This document shows positions 56,395 to 64,000 of a stretch of 64,000 nt of DNA, one piece after another. The position numbers were made by a program, and so were the translations under genes. Position 1 is the first letter of the stretch. Every line of letters starts with the position of its first letter. The stretch is taken from NCBI RefSeq assembly GCF_036231945.1, contig NZ_CP109599.1, positions 1,364,001 through 1,428,000 on the forward strand, read 5' to 3'. The DNA is from Streptomyces sp. NBC_01429 (GTDB taxonomy: Bacteria > Actinomycetota > Actinomycetes > Streptomycetales > Streptomycetaceae). A model generated the notes under the pieces. That model was not told the DNA's origin, did no database searches, and worked only from the letters and a program-made list of their open reading frames with translations.

Positions 56395-56459
56395 GGGAGG
56401 TACGGCTGCGCAGTCGGGCGGTTACTGGGCGGGGTCGCCCTTCATGCCGAGGTTGCCTT

Positions 56460-57878
56460 CTACGCGGGGTCGCCCTCGTCGGTATCGGGTTCGTCCTCGA
56501 AGATCTTCCGCAGCAGGGCGACCGCCTCCTCGGCGACCCGGAACCCGGACGCCCTGTTCGGCTGGGACTCCGAACCGTAGATGGTACGCAGCAGAAACGG
56601 CTCCTTGCCGGTGAGGACCTGCTGCTCCTCCAGGTCGCGCGTCACCGTGCTGATGGGCCGGGTGAACCCCTTGAGCTGCCGGTCGGGACCGTAACCGGCC
56701 ACCTCCAGAACGGTGGCGCGGTCCACGAAGCCGCCGTTGGCCGCGGCCTTGACCACAACCCTGCCATGTGACGGATAACGCTCGGAGAGCTCACCGAGCA
56801 GAGCACCGAGCGAGTCCGGCGTCCAGCCGCTCGCGGCACCCTCCTTCTCCCATCCCTCCTCCCGCAGCTGTTCCAGGTCCGATACGGAGCCCACATCGAC
56901 CTGGAGCCCCTCCAGCAGTTTCTCCGCGTGGACCAGGAGTTCACCCGGGGTGAGCATGTAGAGCCGCGCCCCCGCCCACTCCCTCAGCTCCACGACGAGT
57001 TCCGGCCGGGGACGCGCCGGGATCTCCCCGTCCCGCGTCACCCACCAGTCCTTCTTCACATCGCCGGTGACCAGCAGTACGTCACCGCCCCGGCCGCGCG
57101 CCTCCGCCTCGATCATCACCTGCAGCCAGAGCAGATAGTCCCCGGCCGCCCCCTCCGACGACTTGGTCTTGAAGTCCTCGTACCCGGGGGGAATCTGCTC
57201 GTCGGCGCGTGCCTGGGCATCCTGTACGGCCTTGTCGTACGCGGCTTCCGACAGCGGGCCACCGATCCTCCCGAGCAGCAGCGGCTCAAGATCCGTCAGT
57301 ACGGGGTCGGTGTGCGTCGCCTCCGTACCGGCGAGCACATCACGTGCCGCCTGCTCCTCGATGAGTTCCTTCAGCTCGGCCGCCGTCTCGCCGAGCCGGC
57401 CCAGCGCGCCGTCGATGTCCTCGGTGGCGGGCTCGTCCTCCTTGAGCCGTACGTCCTTCTTCCAGCGCTCGACGGCGTCCACCGCGGACCGCCGGAGCTT
57501 GTCCATCGCGGAAGTGGCTTCCTTGGCCTTGGTGCTGTGGTGATGGCGTACGGACCTCAGCTCCCGGTTCCGCCAGAACTCCGTCAGCACCTGGTCAGGT
57601 ACGAACAACCGCTCCTGGAGCTTGGCCAGTACGGCGAAGGTGTCGCGGCGGGTCTGCTCGTTGGAACGGTAGAGGTTGAGCAGCACATTGGTGTCCAGCA
57701 CGACCATCCCGCTGCTGAAGATCCGCGCGTAGTCGGCATCGACGGGGCTACGGTGTGCCTCGTCGCAGTCGAAGATCCCGCGCGGCGCCTGCGCGCCGTC
57801 CGTCTCACCCGTCGCCTCCGCGTCGGACCCGCTGTCCGGATCCCCGCCCGACGCCCCGCCCGTCCCCGCGTACGCCAT
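56460..57878 (-). CDS. PIN-domain protein (DUF4935-like) inside the BREX locus
   Basis: 472 residues. After an acidic low-complexity start (1-35) comes a PIN-like ribonuclease core: MVVLDTNVLLNLYR (first Asp), then a helical insert (about 85-200), then GAAGDYLLWLQVMIEAEARG with acidic residues, and VLLVTGDVKKDWW (last Asp cluster). The C-terminal ~150 residues are separate and unassigned. Upstream of, and in the same direction as, pglY (177-bp gap), so probably part of the same defence locus. An RNA- or DNA-cleaving role in abortive defence is possible (inference). ATG 57878 follows GGGGGAGAGG. Confidence 0.82.
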   Translation of the reverse strand: MAYAGTGGASGGDPDSGSDAEATGETDGAQAPRGIFDCDEAHRSPVDADYARIFSSGMVVLDTNVLLNLYRSNEQTRRDTFAVLAKLQERLFVPDQVLTEFWRNRELRSVRHHHSTKAKEATSAMDKLRRSAVDAVERWKKDVRLKEDEPATEDIDGALGRLGETAAELKELIEEQAARDVLAGTEATHTDPVLTDLEPLLLGRIGGPLSEAAYDKAVQDAQARADEQIPPGYEDFKTKSSEGAAGDYLLWLQVMIEAEARGRGGDVLLVTGDVKKDWWVTRDGEIPARPRPELVVELREWAGARLYMLTPGELLVHAEKLLEGLQVDVGSVSDLEQLREEGWEKEGAASGWTPDSLGALLGELSERYPSHGRVVVKAAANGGFVDRATVLEVAGYGPDRQLKGFTRPISTVTRDLEEQQVLTGKEPFLLRTIYGSESQPNRASGFRVAEEAVALLRKIFEDEPDTDEGDPA

Positions 57879-58010
57879 GTTCCCGCGCCTCTCCCCCAGG
57901 CCGCCACCCACCCGACGGCGTGACGGGCCATTGTTCCAGCTCGGGGCGCGCGAGGCGAGGGTTTACGAGGGTTACAGCGTGCGCGTCGCCATAGGAGGGG
58001 ATGCGGAGGA

Positions 58011-58030
58011 ATTGGCATCTACTCGCCAAT
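58011..58030. promoter_or_regulatory. Candidate operator between PIN and membrane-protein genes
   Basis: ATTGGC (58011-58016), 8 bp, GCCAAT (58025-58030): perfect 6-bp arms in the 230-bp divergent gap. A possible shared control site for the two BREX-internal genes. Confidence 0.45.
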
Positions 58031-58108
58031 GGCCTCCTTGCTCACTTACGCGGCATACGTTCGTCACAGCCACAACGACGACGACAACGTCAGCGCAGGA
58101 GGCGGGAC

Positions 58109-59953
58109 ATGGCATGGGGACTCATCCGAACGTTACTCACCAGGACCACGACGAACACCAGAAACGCCGGGAACACCGGAGGCACCAGGAACACCAGGAT
58201 CCCGTCTCCCAGGAACGGCACGGCGCCACCACCGACGGTCCCTCCGGCAGTCCCACCGGTGGTCCCCCCGGCGCCCTCACCTTCCGGACCCGCCGAACCG
58301 GCGGCGGCGGTCCCCCTCCCGCCGGGGTCCTTCAACCGACGGGTGGACGTGCTGGTCGCGGTCGTTGACAACCCGAACGAGATCATGCTGGCCACGCAGT
58401 TGCTCGAGGCGCGCGGCTGGCCGGTCCGGAGGTGGGAGGGACACGGTCGGGGAGAAGCGCGGGGGCGGGATACGGAGTGGCTGGGGCACGGCCGTACGGG
58501 ACTGATGGCCGAAGTCAGGCTCCATGGGGCGAAGTTCGGTGCCGTGGCAGCTGCGTCGGACGAGATCGTGAGCCTGGCGCGTCGATACCAGGCGGGCATG
58601 TGGGTGGTGGACGCCCAGTTGATCCAGCACGATCTGGAATACGACTACCGCTCCGGCTACCACAGTTACCGCACCCTGCCGACGACATCGCGGCGGCAGG
58701 CCCGGTTGGCCCGGCTGCGGACGTCACTGGGCCTGGTGACCACGGAGAGGTTCATCCGCCGGGCCGGAACGCCCGACGTCGACCGGGTCGCGGCTCGCCT
58801 GACGGCAGGGGCGCTGACCGGCCACCCGTACGACCGCGACACCCACTCGCTGCGGGTCCCGGACCGCATGGTGGGCCGTGATCCGAACGGTCCGTCGCCC
58901 CGGCCCACCGTTCCTTACTGGCGTCTCCTCCTTCCGGTGTACGGAATCGTGCCGGTAGTCATGGGCAGCGGAATCGCGATGGTCGTCCTGCACGGAGACG
59001 GAGCATGGGCCTTGGCGCCCGTGGCGGTGGCGGTGGGCTTGGTGTGGCCCACCGGCCGGGCGATGACCAGGCTGTGGGGGCGTCCGCGTCTGGCCACCCA
59101 GCTCGCCTCGGGCGCCGGACTGATCGGCTTTCTTTTTCTGACGGGTGCGATGTACGCGAGGAACGCGCCCGGAACACCCCGGCAGGCGGCGCTCGTGGCG
59201 CTGCTCGCCGCGCTCGGCATCGGGCTCCTGGCATTCATCATCCGTGGACTCACCTGGGCCTTGGTGCACTCGTGGTTCGGCCGTCACGCCAACTGGGCGC
59301 TACCAGCGTTCGCATCGGCTCTCGCGCTGGCACTGCCGTGGTTCGGCGGTCTGCTCCACACCATGTATCTGCGCCGTGCCTTCGGGCTGCCCTCGGAAGC
59401 CGCCTCCGTATCCGTGTACTGGCAGTACGCGGCGTCAGCCGCGCCGGTGGCCGCCGCACTCCTGATGGCTGCGCTGGTACTGGCTTTCGCCGGATGGATG
59501 CGTCACTTCCATCAGTGGGTCAACTCCCGTGGATTGGTGATCACCGGCATCCCGTTCACCACACTCGTCGTTGTCTCCATCTCGTTGCTGGCCGGAGTGG
59601 TCCAGTTCGAGAACGCCGCAGGCAGGGCGTGGGCCGACGCCCGCTCCGGCCGGACTCCCGCCTCGTACTTCGGTGTTCAGGGCCGGTTCGTCTGCGTCGA
59701 GCCGGTAGAAGACAGGATCGCCGTCTTCAATGGTCCGCTCGATACCGAGTGGCCCCTGCTCACCTTCGGCACCTCCGGAGACCGGGTCTGGCTCTGGGAC
59801 TCCCGGCGCGCGCAGGCCCTCTCCGTCCGGCTGGAGGACGTCATCGTGACGCAGGCCGGTCAGGAGACCCACGAGCCCGGCCGTGGGCTCGGTGCGGTCG
59901 CCGGAGCGGGCGGCGATGCGGGTGCTGCTGCCGGAAGGGCGCCCTGTGGCTGA
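58109..59953 (+). CDS. Unrecognised multi-pass membrane protein within the BREX locus
   Basis: 614 residues. Residues 1-75 are low-complexity Thr/Asn then Pro-rich. Residues ~78-235 form a soluble domain (RRVDVLVAVVDNPNEIMLATQLLEARGW, then VVDAQLIQHDLEYDY). About 268-500 hold 7-8 membrane helices. The C-terminal ~110 residues are soluble (FGVQGRFVCVEPVEDR, then LTFGTSGDRVWLWDSR). I recognise no named family. ATG 58109 follows CAGGAGG. It is divergent from the PIN gene. The soluble-sensor plus membrane-helix layout resembles membrane effectors of defence systems only in general shape. The 3' end overlaps an antisense frame of the ATP-binding protein. Confidence 0.78.
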   Translation: MAWGLIRTLLTRTTTNTRNAGNTGGTRNTRIPSPRNGTAPPPTVPPAVPPVVPPAPSPSGPAEPAAAVPLPPGSFNRRVDVLVAVVDNPNEIMLATQLLEARGWPVRRWEGHGRGEARGRDTEWLGHGRTGLMAEVRLHGAKFGAVAAASDEIVSLARRYQAGMWVVDAQLIQHDLEYDYRSGYHSYRTLPTTSRRQARLARLRTSLGLVTTERFIRRAGTPDVDRVAARLTAGALTGHPYDRDTHSLRVPDRMVGRDPNGPSPRPTVPYWRLLLPVYGIVPVVMGSGIAMVVLHGDGAWALAPVAVAVGLVWPTGRAMTRLWGRPRLATQLASGAGLIGFLFLTGAMYARNAPGTPRQAALVALLAALGIGLLAFIIRGLTWALVHSWFGRHANWALPAFASALALALPWFGGLLHTMYLRRAFGLPSEAASVSVYWQYAASAAPVAAALLMAALVLAFAGWMRHFHQWVNSRGLVITGIPFTTLVVVSISLLAGVVQFENAAGRAWADARSGRTPASYFGVQGRFVCVEPVEDRIAVFNGPLDTEWPLLTFGTSGDRVWLWDSRRAQALSVRLEDVIVTQAGQETHEPGRGLGAVAGAGGDAGAAAGRAPCG

Positions 59954-60613
59954 TTCTCCCGTGCACTCGGCCCAGATGGTCTTGCCGGGCCCACCACCGT
60001 CGCGCGGCGCGATTCCCCACCGGTCGGCCAACTGCGAGACCAGGAAAAGCCCACGCCCGGACTCGGCCTCCGGCTCGGGGATCGGGTACGGGGTGAGGCT
60101 CGGGGCCGGGTGCGGGTGCGGGTTCGGACTCAGATTCGGGTACGAGGTCGATGTCGGCGTCGGGCTCGGGTGCGCGGCTACCGCCGGCCGCCGTTCGGAG
60201 CGGGTGTCGGTGACCTCGACACGCAGGGTGAACCGGCGTGAGTGCGTGGTGTCGGCAGTCTCGGAATCCGTCAGCCGGAGATGGAAGTCCCGGCCCGGGA
60301 CGTGCCCATGGCGCACGGCGTTCGCCGTGAGTTCGGCGGTGATGAGCGTCATCGTCTCGTTGACGTCCGAGGTGTACGGATACCCCCACTCGTCCAGCCG
60401 GTACGCGACCAACCGCCGCCCGAGCCGCGCACCCCGGGGAGTGGAGGTGAACCGCATCGCGAACTCACGAACGGTGGGTGAGGTGGACGACGTGGACGAG
60501 GTGGAAGGGGCCGATGAAGTGCACGAAGTGGGAGAGGCCGCCGAGGTGGGCGAGGTACGAGAGACGGGTGAGGGGGGAGGCGTGGACGAGAGGGCGGGCA
60601 TTTCGGTCGTCAT
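59435..60613 (-). CDS. ATP-binding protein (HATPase_c, anti-sigma/RsbW-like) with abnormal C-terminal run-on
   Basis: 392 residues as read. The first ~45 are Ser/Thr/Pro low complexity. Residues ~50-217 are the HATPase domain found beside XRE/DUF397 genes in Streptomyces: ITAELTANAVRHGHVPGRDFHLRL (N-box), a Pro/Ser-rich insert, then SGRGLFLVSQLADRWG (G-box) and GKTIWAEC. Such proteins normally stop there (about 59962). Here the frame stays open another ~175 codons, antisense to the membrane-protein gene, ending at 59435. The extension looks like shadow sequence, so a stop codon has probably been lost or the end is misread. ATG at 60613. Divergent from the XRE gene. Confidence 0.7.
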   Translation of the reverse strand: MTTEMPALSSTPPPSPVSRTSPTSAASPTSCTSSAPSTSSTSSTSPTVREFAMRFTSTPRGARLGRRLVAYRLDEWGYPYTSDVNETMTLITAELTANAVRHGHVPGRDFHLRLTDSETADTTHSRRFTLRVEVTDTRSERRPAVAAHPSPTPTSTSYPNLSPNPHPHPAPSLTPYPIPEPEAESGRGLFLVSQLADRWGIAPRDGGGPGKTIWAECTGESATGRPSGSSTRIAARSGDRTEPTAGLVGLLTGLRHDDVLQPDGEGLRAPGVPEPDPVSGGAEGEQGPLGIERTIEDGDPVFYRLDADEPALNTEVRGGSPAGAGVGPRPACGVLELDHSGQQRDGDNDECGERDAGDHQSTGVDPLMEVTHPSGESQYQRSHQECGGHRRG

Positions 60614-60803
60614 ACGCACCGACCCTGGCTGTCCGTTCTGGCGGCTGACCAGCCCCTTTGGCAGCACCGAGGCTGCGTGTACGAGTGCGGAAGCAATCTG
60701 TACGGCCGGTACGAGTAACGCCGAACGACGACACGACCGTTGAGAAAACCATGCGAGTTCGGGGCGCACGCGCAGCGCGCGGCGCGGCGGAGGTGAGTGG
60801 AAC

Positions 60804-61802
60804 ATGACGACCGACGCGGATGCGGGCGGAAGTACGAACGCGGTCTCGGGTACGGGCCCAAGGCCGGCGCCGGGGCCGGGGGCGCGGCCGGAGCCGCCGG
60901 GCGGGGTGGGGACGGAGAGCACAGCGGGCGGGAGCGTGAGCGGGAGCGCCGACACCGACGGGGACATCGATATCGATGTTGACGGGCTGGACGACCGGGA
61001 CGACTCGGGGGCCCGGTTCCTCAAGTGCTTCGGCAAGCAGGTACAGCTTTTCCGGAGACAAGCGGGTCTCACACAGGCGCAGTTGGGGGTGCAGCTCAAC
61101 TACGGCGCGGACCAGATGGCCTCGGTGGAACAGGGGCGGCGGGTGCCAAAGCCCTGGATGATCGACAAGGCCGACGAGGTGTTGGCGGCCGGGGGCGTGC
61201 TCAAGGCGATGAAGGACGAGGTGGAGCGGGCGCGGTATCCGGGCTTTTTCCGGCGGGCGGCGAAGCTGGAGGCGGACGCGGTCGAGCTGCATGTGTACGC
61301 GAACCACGCGGTGCCGGGGCTGCTCCAGACCGAAGACTACGCGCGGGCGGTCTTCGCGATGTGGCGGCCAATGCTGGACGAGGAGACCATCGAGCTCCGT
61401 GTGGCGGCACGACTCGCACGCCAAAAGATCTTCTCGCGCAAGCCCGCCCCGCTTGTGAGCTTCGTCATCGAGGAAGTTGTTCTGCGACGCCCAGTGGGCG
61501 GCCAGGCAGTACGGCGACGCCAGTTGGAGCAGATTCTCCTGTCCGGTCAGCCGCGTAACGTGGATATTCAGGTGATGCCGACAGACCGTGAGGATCATGC
61601 CGGGCTGGGCGGTCCGATGAGCCTGATTGAGACCAATCGGCAGCAGCGGGTCGCGTACGTGGAAGTCCAGGAGGACAGTCGTCTCATGACGGATCGGAAG
61701 TCGGTTCGCGCGCTTGAAGCGCGGTACGGCATTATCCGAGCGCAGGCTCTCACCCCACAGGAGTCGTTGTCCTTCGTCGAGCAGTTGCTGGGAGAACTAT
61801 GA
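60804..61802 (+). CDS. XRE-family regulator with DUF5753 domain
   Basis: 332 residues. An N-terminal Gly/Asp-rich tail (1-70) precedes the helix-turn-helix (KQVQLFRRQAGLTQAQLGVQL, then SVEQGRRVPKPWMIDKADEVL) and the DUF5753 domain (GFFRRAAKLEADAVELHVYANHAVPGLLQTEDYARAVF, then VDIQVMPTDREDHAGLGGPM). Typical of the WhiJ-like regulators common in Streptomyces. Coupled to the DUF397 gene by an ATGA overlap and divergent from an ATP-binding gene: a standard three-gene module. It has inserted between the pglX and PIN/pglY parts. Confidence 0.9.
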   Translation: MTTDADAGGSTNAVSGTGPRPAPGPGARPEPPGGVGTESTAGGSVSGSADTDGDIDIDVDGLDDRDDSGARFLKCFGKQVQLFRRQAGLTQAQLGVQLNYGADQMASVEQGRRVPKPWMIDKADEVLAAGGVLKAMKDEVERARYPGFFRRAAKLEADAVELHVYANHAVPGLLQTEDYARAVFAMWRPMLDEETIELRVAARLARQKIFSRKPAPLVSFVIEEVVLRRPVGGQAVRRRQLEQILLSGQPRNVDIQVMPTDREDHAGLGGPMSLIETNRQQRVAYVEVQEDSRLMTDRKSVRALEARYGIIRAQALTPQESLSFVEQLLGEL

Positions 61803-62005
61803 TCATTGAAGAGGCCACGAAGAGCGCCCGTGAACTGGCCTGGTTCAAGAGCACCTACAGCAGCGGGGCGGGCGGCGAGTGCATCGAGGTGGCGAAGTGC
61901 CCCGACACCGTACGTGTGAGGGACTCGAAGATCAGCACGGGACCGGTCCTGTCCATCACCATCGACTCATGGTCGGACTTCGTCGGGTTCGCCAGACAGG
62001 TCTGA
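61799..62005 (+). CDS. DUF397 small protein
   Basis: 68 residues: LAWFKSTYSSGAGGECIEVA, then VRVRDSK and a final W-x-x-F-V region, the complete DUF397 pattern. Partner of the preceding XRE/DUF5753 regulator, suspected to form toxin-antitoxin-like or developmental regulatory pairs. Translationally coupled to it. Confidence 0.92.
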   Translation: MIIEEATKSARELAWFKSTYSSGAGGECIEVAKCPDTVRVRDSKISTGPVLSITIDSWSDFVGFARQV

Positions 62006-62015
62006 ACCGGCATGG

Positions 62016-62058
62016 GCAGGGCCCTGGAGCCGGAAGCGATCCGGGGCCAGGGCCCTGC
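62016..62058. terminator. Strong bidirectional terminator between DUF397 and pglX
   Basis: GCAGGGCCCTGG (62016-62027) and CCAGGGCCCTGC (62047-62058) form a perfect 12-bp stem. The 19-nt loop can add an inner CCGG-CCGG pair. It lies 10 bp after one stop and 13 bp before the other, in a convergent gap. Confidence 0.85.
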
Positions 62059-62071
62059 ACGACCTCTCGGG

Positions 62072-64000
62072 TCAGTCGCTGTTCTTCTTCGCCGTACCGC
62101 GCGTCTTCTTCTCCGGACGCCAGGCGGCCAGGTCCTGGACGGACAACCCGTGCTTGGGCAACTGCTCGTCCTGGAAAGCCTGATACTCCTCGGCCGGAGT
62201 TCCGCCCCACTCCTCGTCGTGCTCACCGTGCCACTGACGAACCCATGGCATCAGTTCCTGGATGCCTGCCAGCAGGGGCGCGATGCGCGGAGTCTGCCAG
62301 TCGGCTTGGATGGTGCGGTCGTTGACGAGGTTGACGAGTGCCTGCACTTGATCCTTGTGGTCCCAGCCGGCCCAGCCGAGCAGAAGCGTCGGATCGGAGT
62401 CGGGCGACGCGTCGGGATAGGAGACGAACCGCTCCTTCGGTACGTCGAGCTTTCCGCGATGTGACCAGTAGGAGTGCTTGAGGAAGTCGGCGGAGGAGTA
62501 CTTCGGCGGTACGGCGATGTCGAGCCGCTCGCCCGTCTTGTCCTCCTCGCGCTGAAGCTCCCACACCTGCTCCCACTCCGCCCGCTTCCGCAGACCGGAG
62601 TCCTTGTAACGCAGCGCCGCGAGGTACGGCACGTGCTCCGCCGCGATGACCTCGGCCAGCACAGTCGCCAGGGTCGCATCTCGCTTGCCCAAGTGGTCGG
62701 CCGCGTACAGTTCGGCAACGGACACGACATCGGCGTCCGTGCGCAGCGCGTCGGCGAGTTGAGAGACGGTGAGCGTGCGCGGCGCGCGGTAGCCGTCGCG
62801 CAGGCCGAACCACAGCTTCTCGTCCTCGCACCGGTCGAGCAGCCAAGCCCGCAGGGCTTCCTTCTCCTTCTTCTCCCAGGGCTCACTGGACCATCGCCGC
62901 TTGCACTCGGGACGCTCAATGAGCGCGATGTCCTTGCGGGAGGCGATGATGTCGATCCGGGCCTGGACGACGGCCTTGTACGCATCGGGCCAGTGCACGG
63001 GGATCTCCGTGACGGGCGTCGAACCGTGCCGCGCGAACCACGCGGTCTCCGCGTCCCCGGCGGCCACCTTGCGCGCGAGCACGATCTCGAAGGCCCGCTC
63101 ACCGAGGGCGACTTCGGGGGTGTCGGTCGGGCTGGGAAGCGTTGTACGGGCCACCTCAGCGGGGGTGAGGAGGTTGTACGAACCGTAAACGGTCCAGTCC
63201 AGCTCTTCCTGGATGGCGATCATCTGGGCGCGGAGGCTGGCGTGCTTGGTGCGAGCCTCATCAAAACGGAGACGCGTCGGGAGAGCTGCGGCGGTGATGG
63301 CGGAAGGCTCGTAGCCTGCCAGCGATGTAGCCCGGGAGTCCAAGAGCCGACCGAGGTTCAGGGAGAGGTCTGCTGGCAGGGGATATTCTTGAAGCTTGGT
63401 TCCGGTGAACTCGTAGCGCTCCTCCCACTCCTCGTCCTGGAGGCCACGCCCCAGACCGCTGCCGCCCTTGCCCTGGCTGACCTGCTTGAGCCAGAAACAA
63501 GCCGTCGACGAATTCAGCACCCCAAGCAGCGCCAGATGCTCATCCTCCGTTGCCCTCTCCGGAAGCTTGATCACAGGTGCGGACCTGTTAAAAACCCTCC
63601 CACCACGGTCCAGCACAAAGTGGTTATGCGTCGCCACAAATGCAAACGTGATCGAGAGTGGTGTCCGATACCTCTCCGATACCCATCGATACCAGGTCCA
63701 CCAGGGCTCATCAGAGTCGGCACGTGTGTCACCTCCGAAGCCCGTCGTTGAACCCAGCACCCGCCGCATTGTCCAAAGGTGACGCCCCCAACCTGTGTCT
63801 ACGTCCAAGGGCACCGCAGCATGGGCCTCGTCATACGGAACCAACGCCGGTGTCTCGCATGCCTCACGCCAGTCCCGCACTACTTCACCGATAACCAGTT
63901 CCCTACGCAGATCCGCAGAGTCCTGGTGATGACGGAACCAAGACTCCGAGAGGAAGAAAACTTCGTCCTGCCCCGGGAAGCTGGCAAAGCCAATGGGTCT
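62072..64000 (-). CDS. pglX: BREX type 2 DNA methyltransferase PglX, C-terminal part (runs off the right edge)
   Basis: 642 residues with no start in the window. The frame is open through base 64000. The stretch corresponds to the region after the methyltransferase core of PglX: HNHFVLDRGGRVFNRSAPVIKLP, then LLGVLNSSTACFWLKQVSQGKGG (target-recognition/TaqI-like C region), ELDWTVYGSYNLL, and a C-terminal LSVQDLAAWRPEKKT. PglX modifies host adenines and is needed for defence. Members are about 1200 residues, so roughly half is missing beyond the edge. The order suggests pglW beyond it. Confidence 0.9.
   Translation of the reverse strand, partial: RPIGFASFPGQDEVFFLSESWFRHHQDSADLRRELVIGEVVRDWREACETPALVPYDEAHAAVPLDVDTGWGRHLWTMRRVLGSTTGFGGDTRADSDEPWWTWYRWVSERYRTPLSITFAFVATHNHFVLDRGGRVFNRSAPVIKLPERATEDEHLALLGVLNSSTACFWLKQVSQGKGGSGLGRGLQDEEWEERYEFTGTKLQEYPLPADLSLNLGRLLDSRATSLAGYEPSAITAAALPTRLRFDEARTKHASLRAQMIAIQEELDWTVYGSYNLLTPAEVARTTLPSPTDTPEVALGERAFEIVLARKVAAGDAETAWFARHGSTPVTEIPVHWPDAYKAVVQARIDIIASRKDIALIERPECKRRWSSEPWEKKEKEALRAWLLDRCEDEKLWFGLRDGYRAPRTLTVSQLADALRTDADVVSVAELYAADHLGKRDATLATVLAEVIAAEHVPYLAALRYKDSGLRKRAEWEQVWELQREEDKTGERLDIAVPPKYSSADFLKHSYWSHRGKLDVPKERFVSYPDASPDSDPTLLLGWAGWDHKDQVQALVNLVNDRTIQADWQTPRIAPLLAGIQELMPWVRQWHGEHDEEWGGTPAEEYQAFQDEQLPKHGLSVQDLAAWRPEKKTRGTAKKNSD

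Noticed and set aside
62072..64000. A G-tract frameshift (phase variation) in pglX
   Set aside because: PglX is known to phase-vary in S. coelicolor, but no long homopolymer or frame break is visible in the part present here. The N-terminal half is outside the window.

Overview
The window is high-GC DNA with the codon habits, GTG starts, 4-bp start/stop overlaps and gene families of a Streptomyces chromosome. It includes the XRE/DUF5753-DUF397 pair typical of that genus and a Pgl (BREX type 2) phage-defence locus.

Layout. 1-3.0 kb: housekeeping genes (exonuclease III, a metallo-beta-lactamase-fold hydrolase) and a fused enol-lactonase/carboxymuconolactone decarboxylase (pcaL). 3.0-5.7 kb: a likely acquired cassette, a divergent TetR repressor and epoxide hydrolase with two operators between them, bracketed by two decayed copies of the 3' end of a tyrosine-integrase gene. 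5.8-6.8 kb: two related small secreted proteins. 6.8-26.7 kb: a staurosporine-type indolocarbazole cluster, staR, staN-staG (minus strand), then staO-staD-staP-staMA-staJ-staK-staI-staE-staMB-staC (plus strand). Tryptophan is oxidised (StaO), dimerised to chromopyrrolic acid (StaD) and cyclised to the aglycone (StaP/StaC). A 2,3,6-trideoxy-3-amino sugar is made by StaJ/I/E/K, attached twice (StaG, StaN) and methylated (StaMA/MB). The first two sugar genes (staA thymidylyltransferase and staB 4,6-dehydratase) are not in the window. 26.7-28.6 kb: a transketolase.

28.8-35.9 kb: a sugar or polyol uptake module: a membrane protein, a ROK sugar kinase, a CUT2-type ABC transporter, a GntR/HutC repressor and a divergent Gfo/Idh/MocA dehydrogenase, with a perfect palindrome between the last two. 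35.9-39.1 kb: a histidine kinase, response regulator and cytochrome P450 in one tight operon. 39.2-45.9 kb: allantoin use: allantoicase, allantoinase, an IclR (AllR-like) regulator, DUF5955, a MobA-like nucleotidyltransferase and malate synthase. The same TTCAA-N7-TTGAA palindrome lies before allantoinase and before malate synthase.

46.0-64.0 kb: a BREX type 2 system (brxHI, brxD, pglZ, pglY, then pglX running off the right edge; pglW is expected just beyond it). The pglY and pglX arms are separated by about 5.7 kb holding a PIN-domain protein, an unrecognised 614-residue multi-pass membrane protein, an ATP-binding (HATPase) protein whose frame runs antisense into the membrane-protein gene, and an XRE/DUF397 pair. 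This interior is the best place in the window to look for something undescribed.
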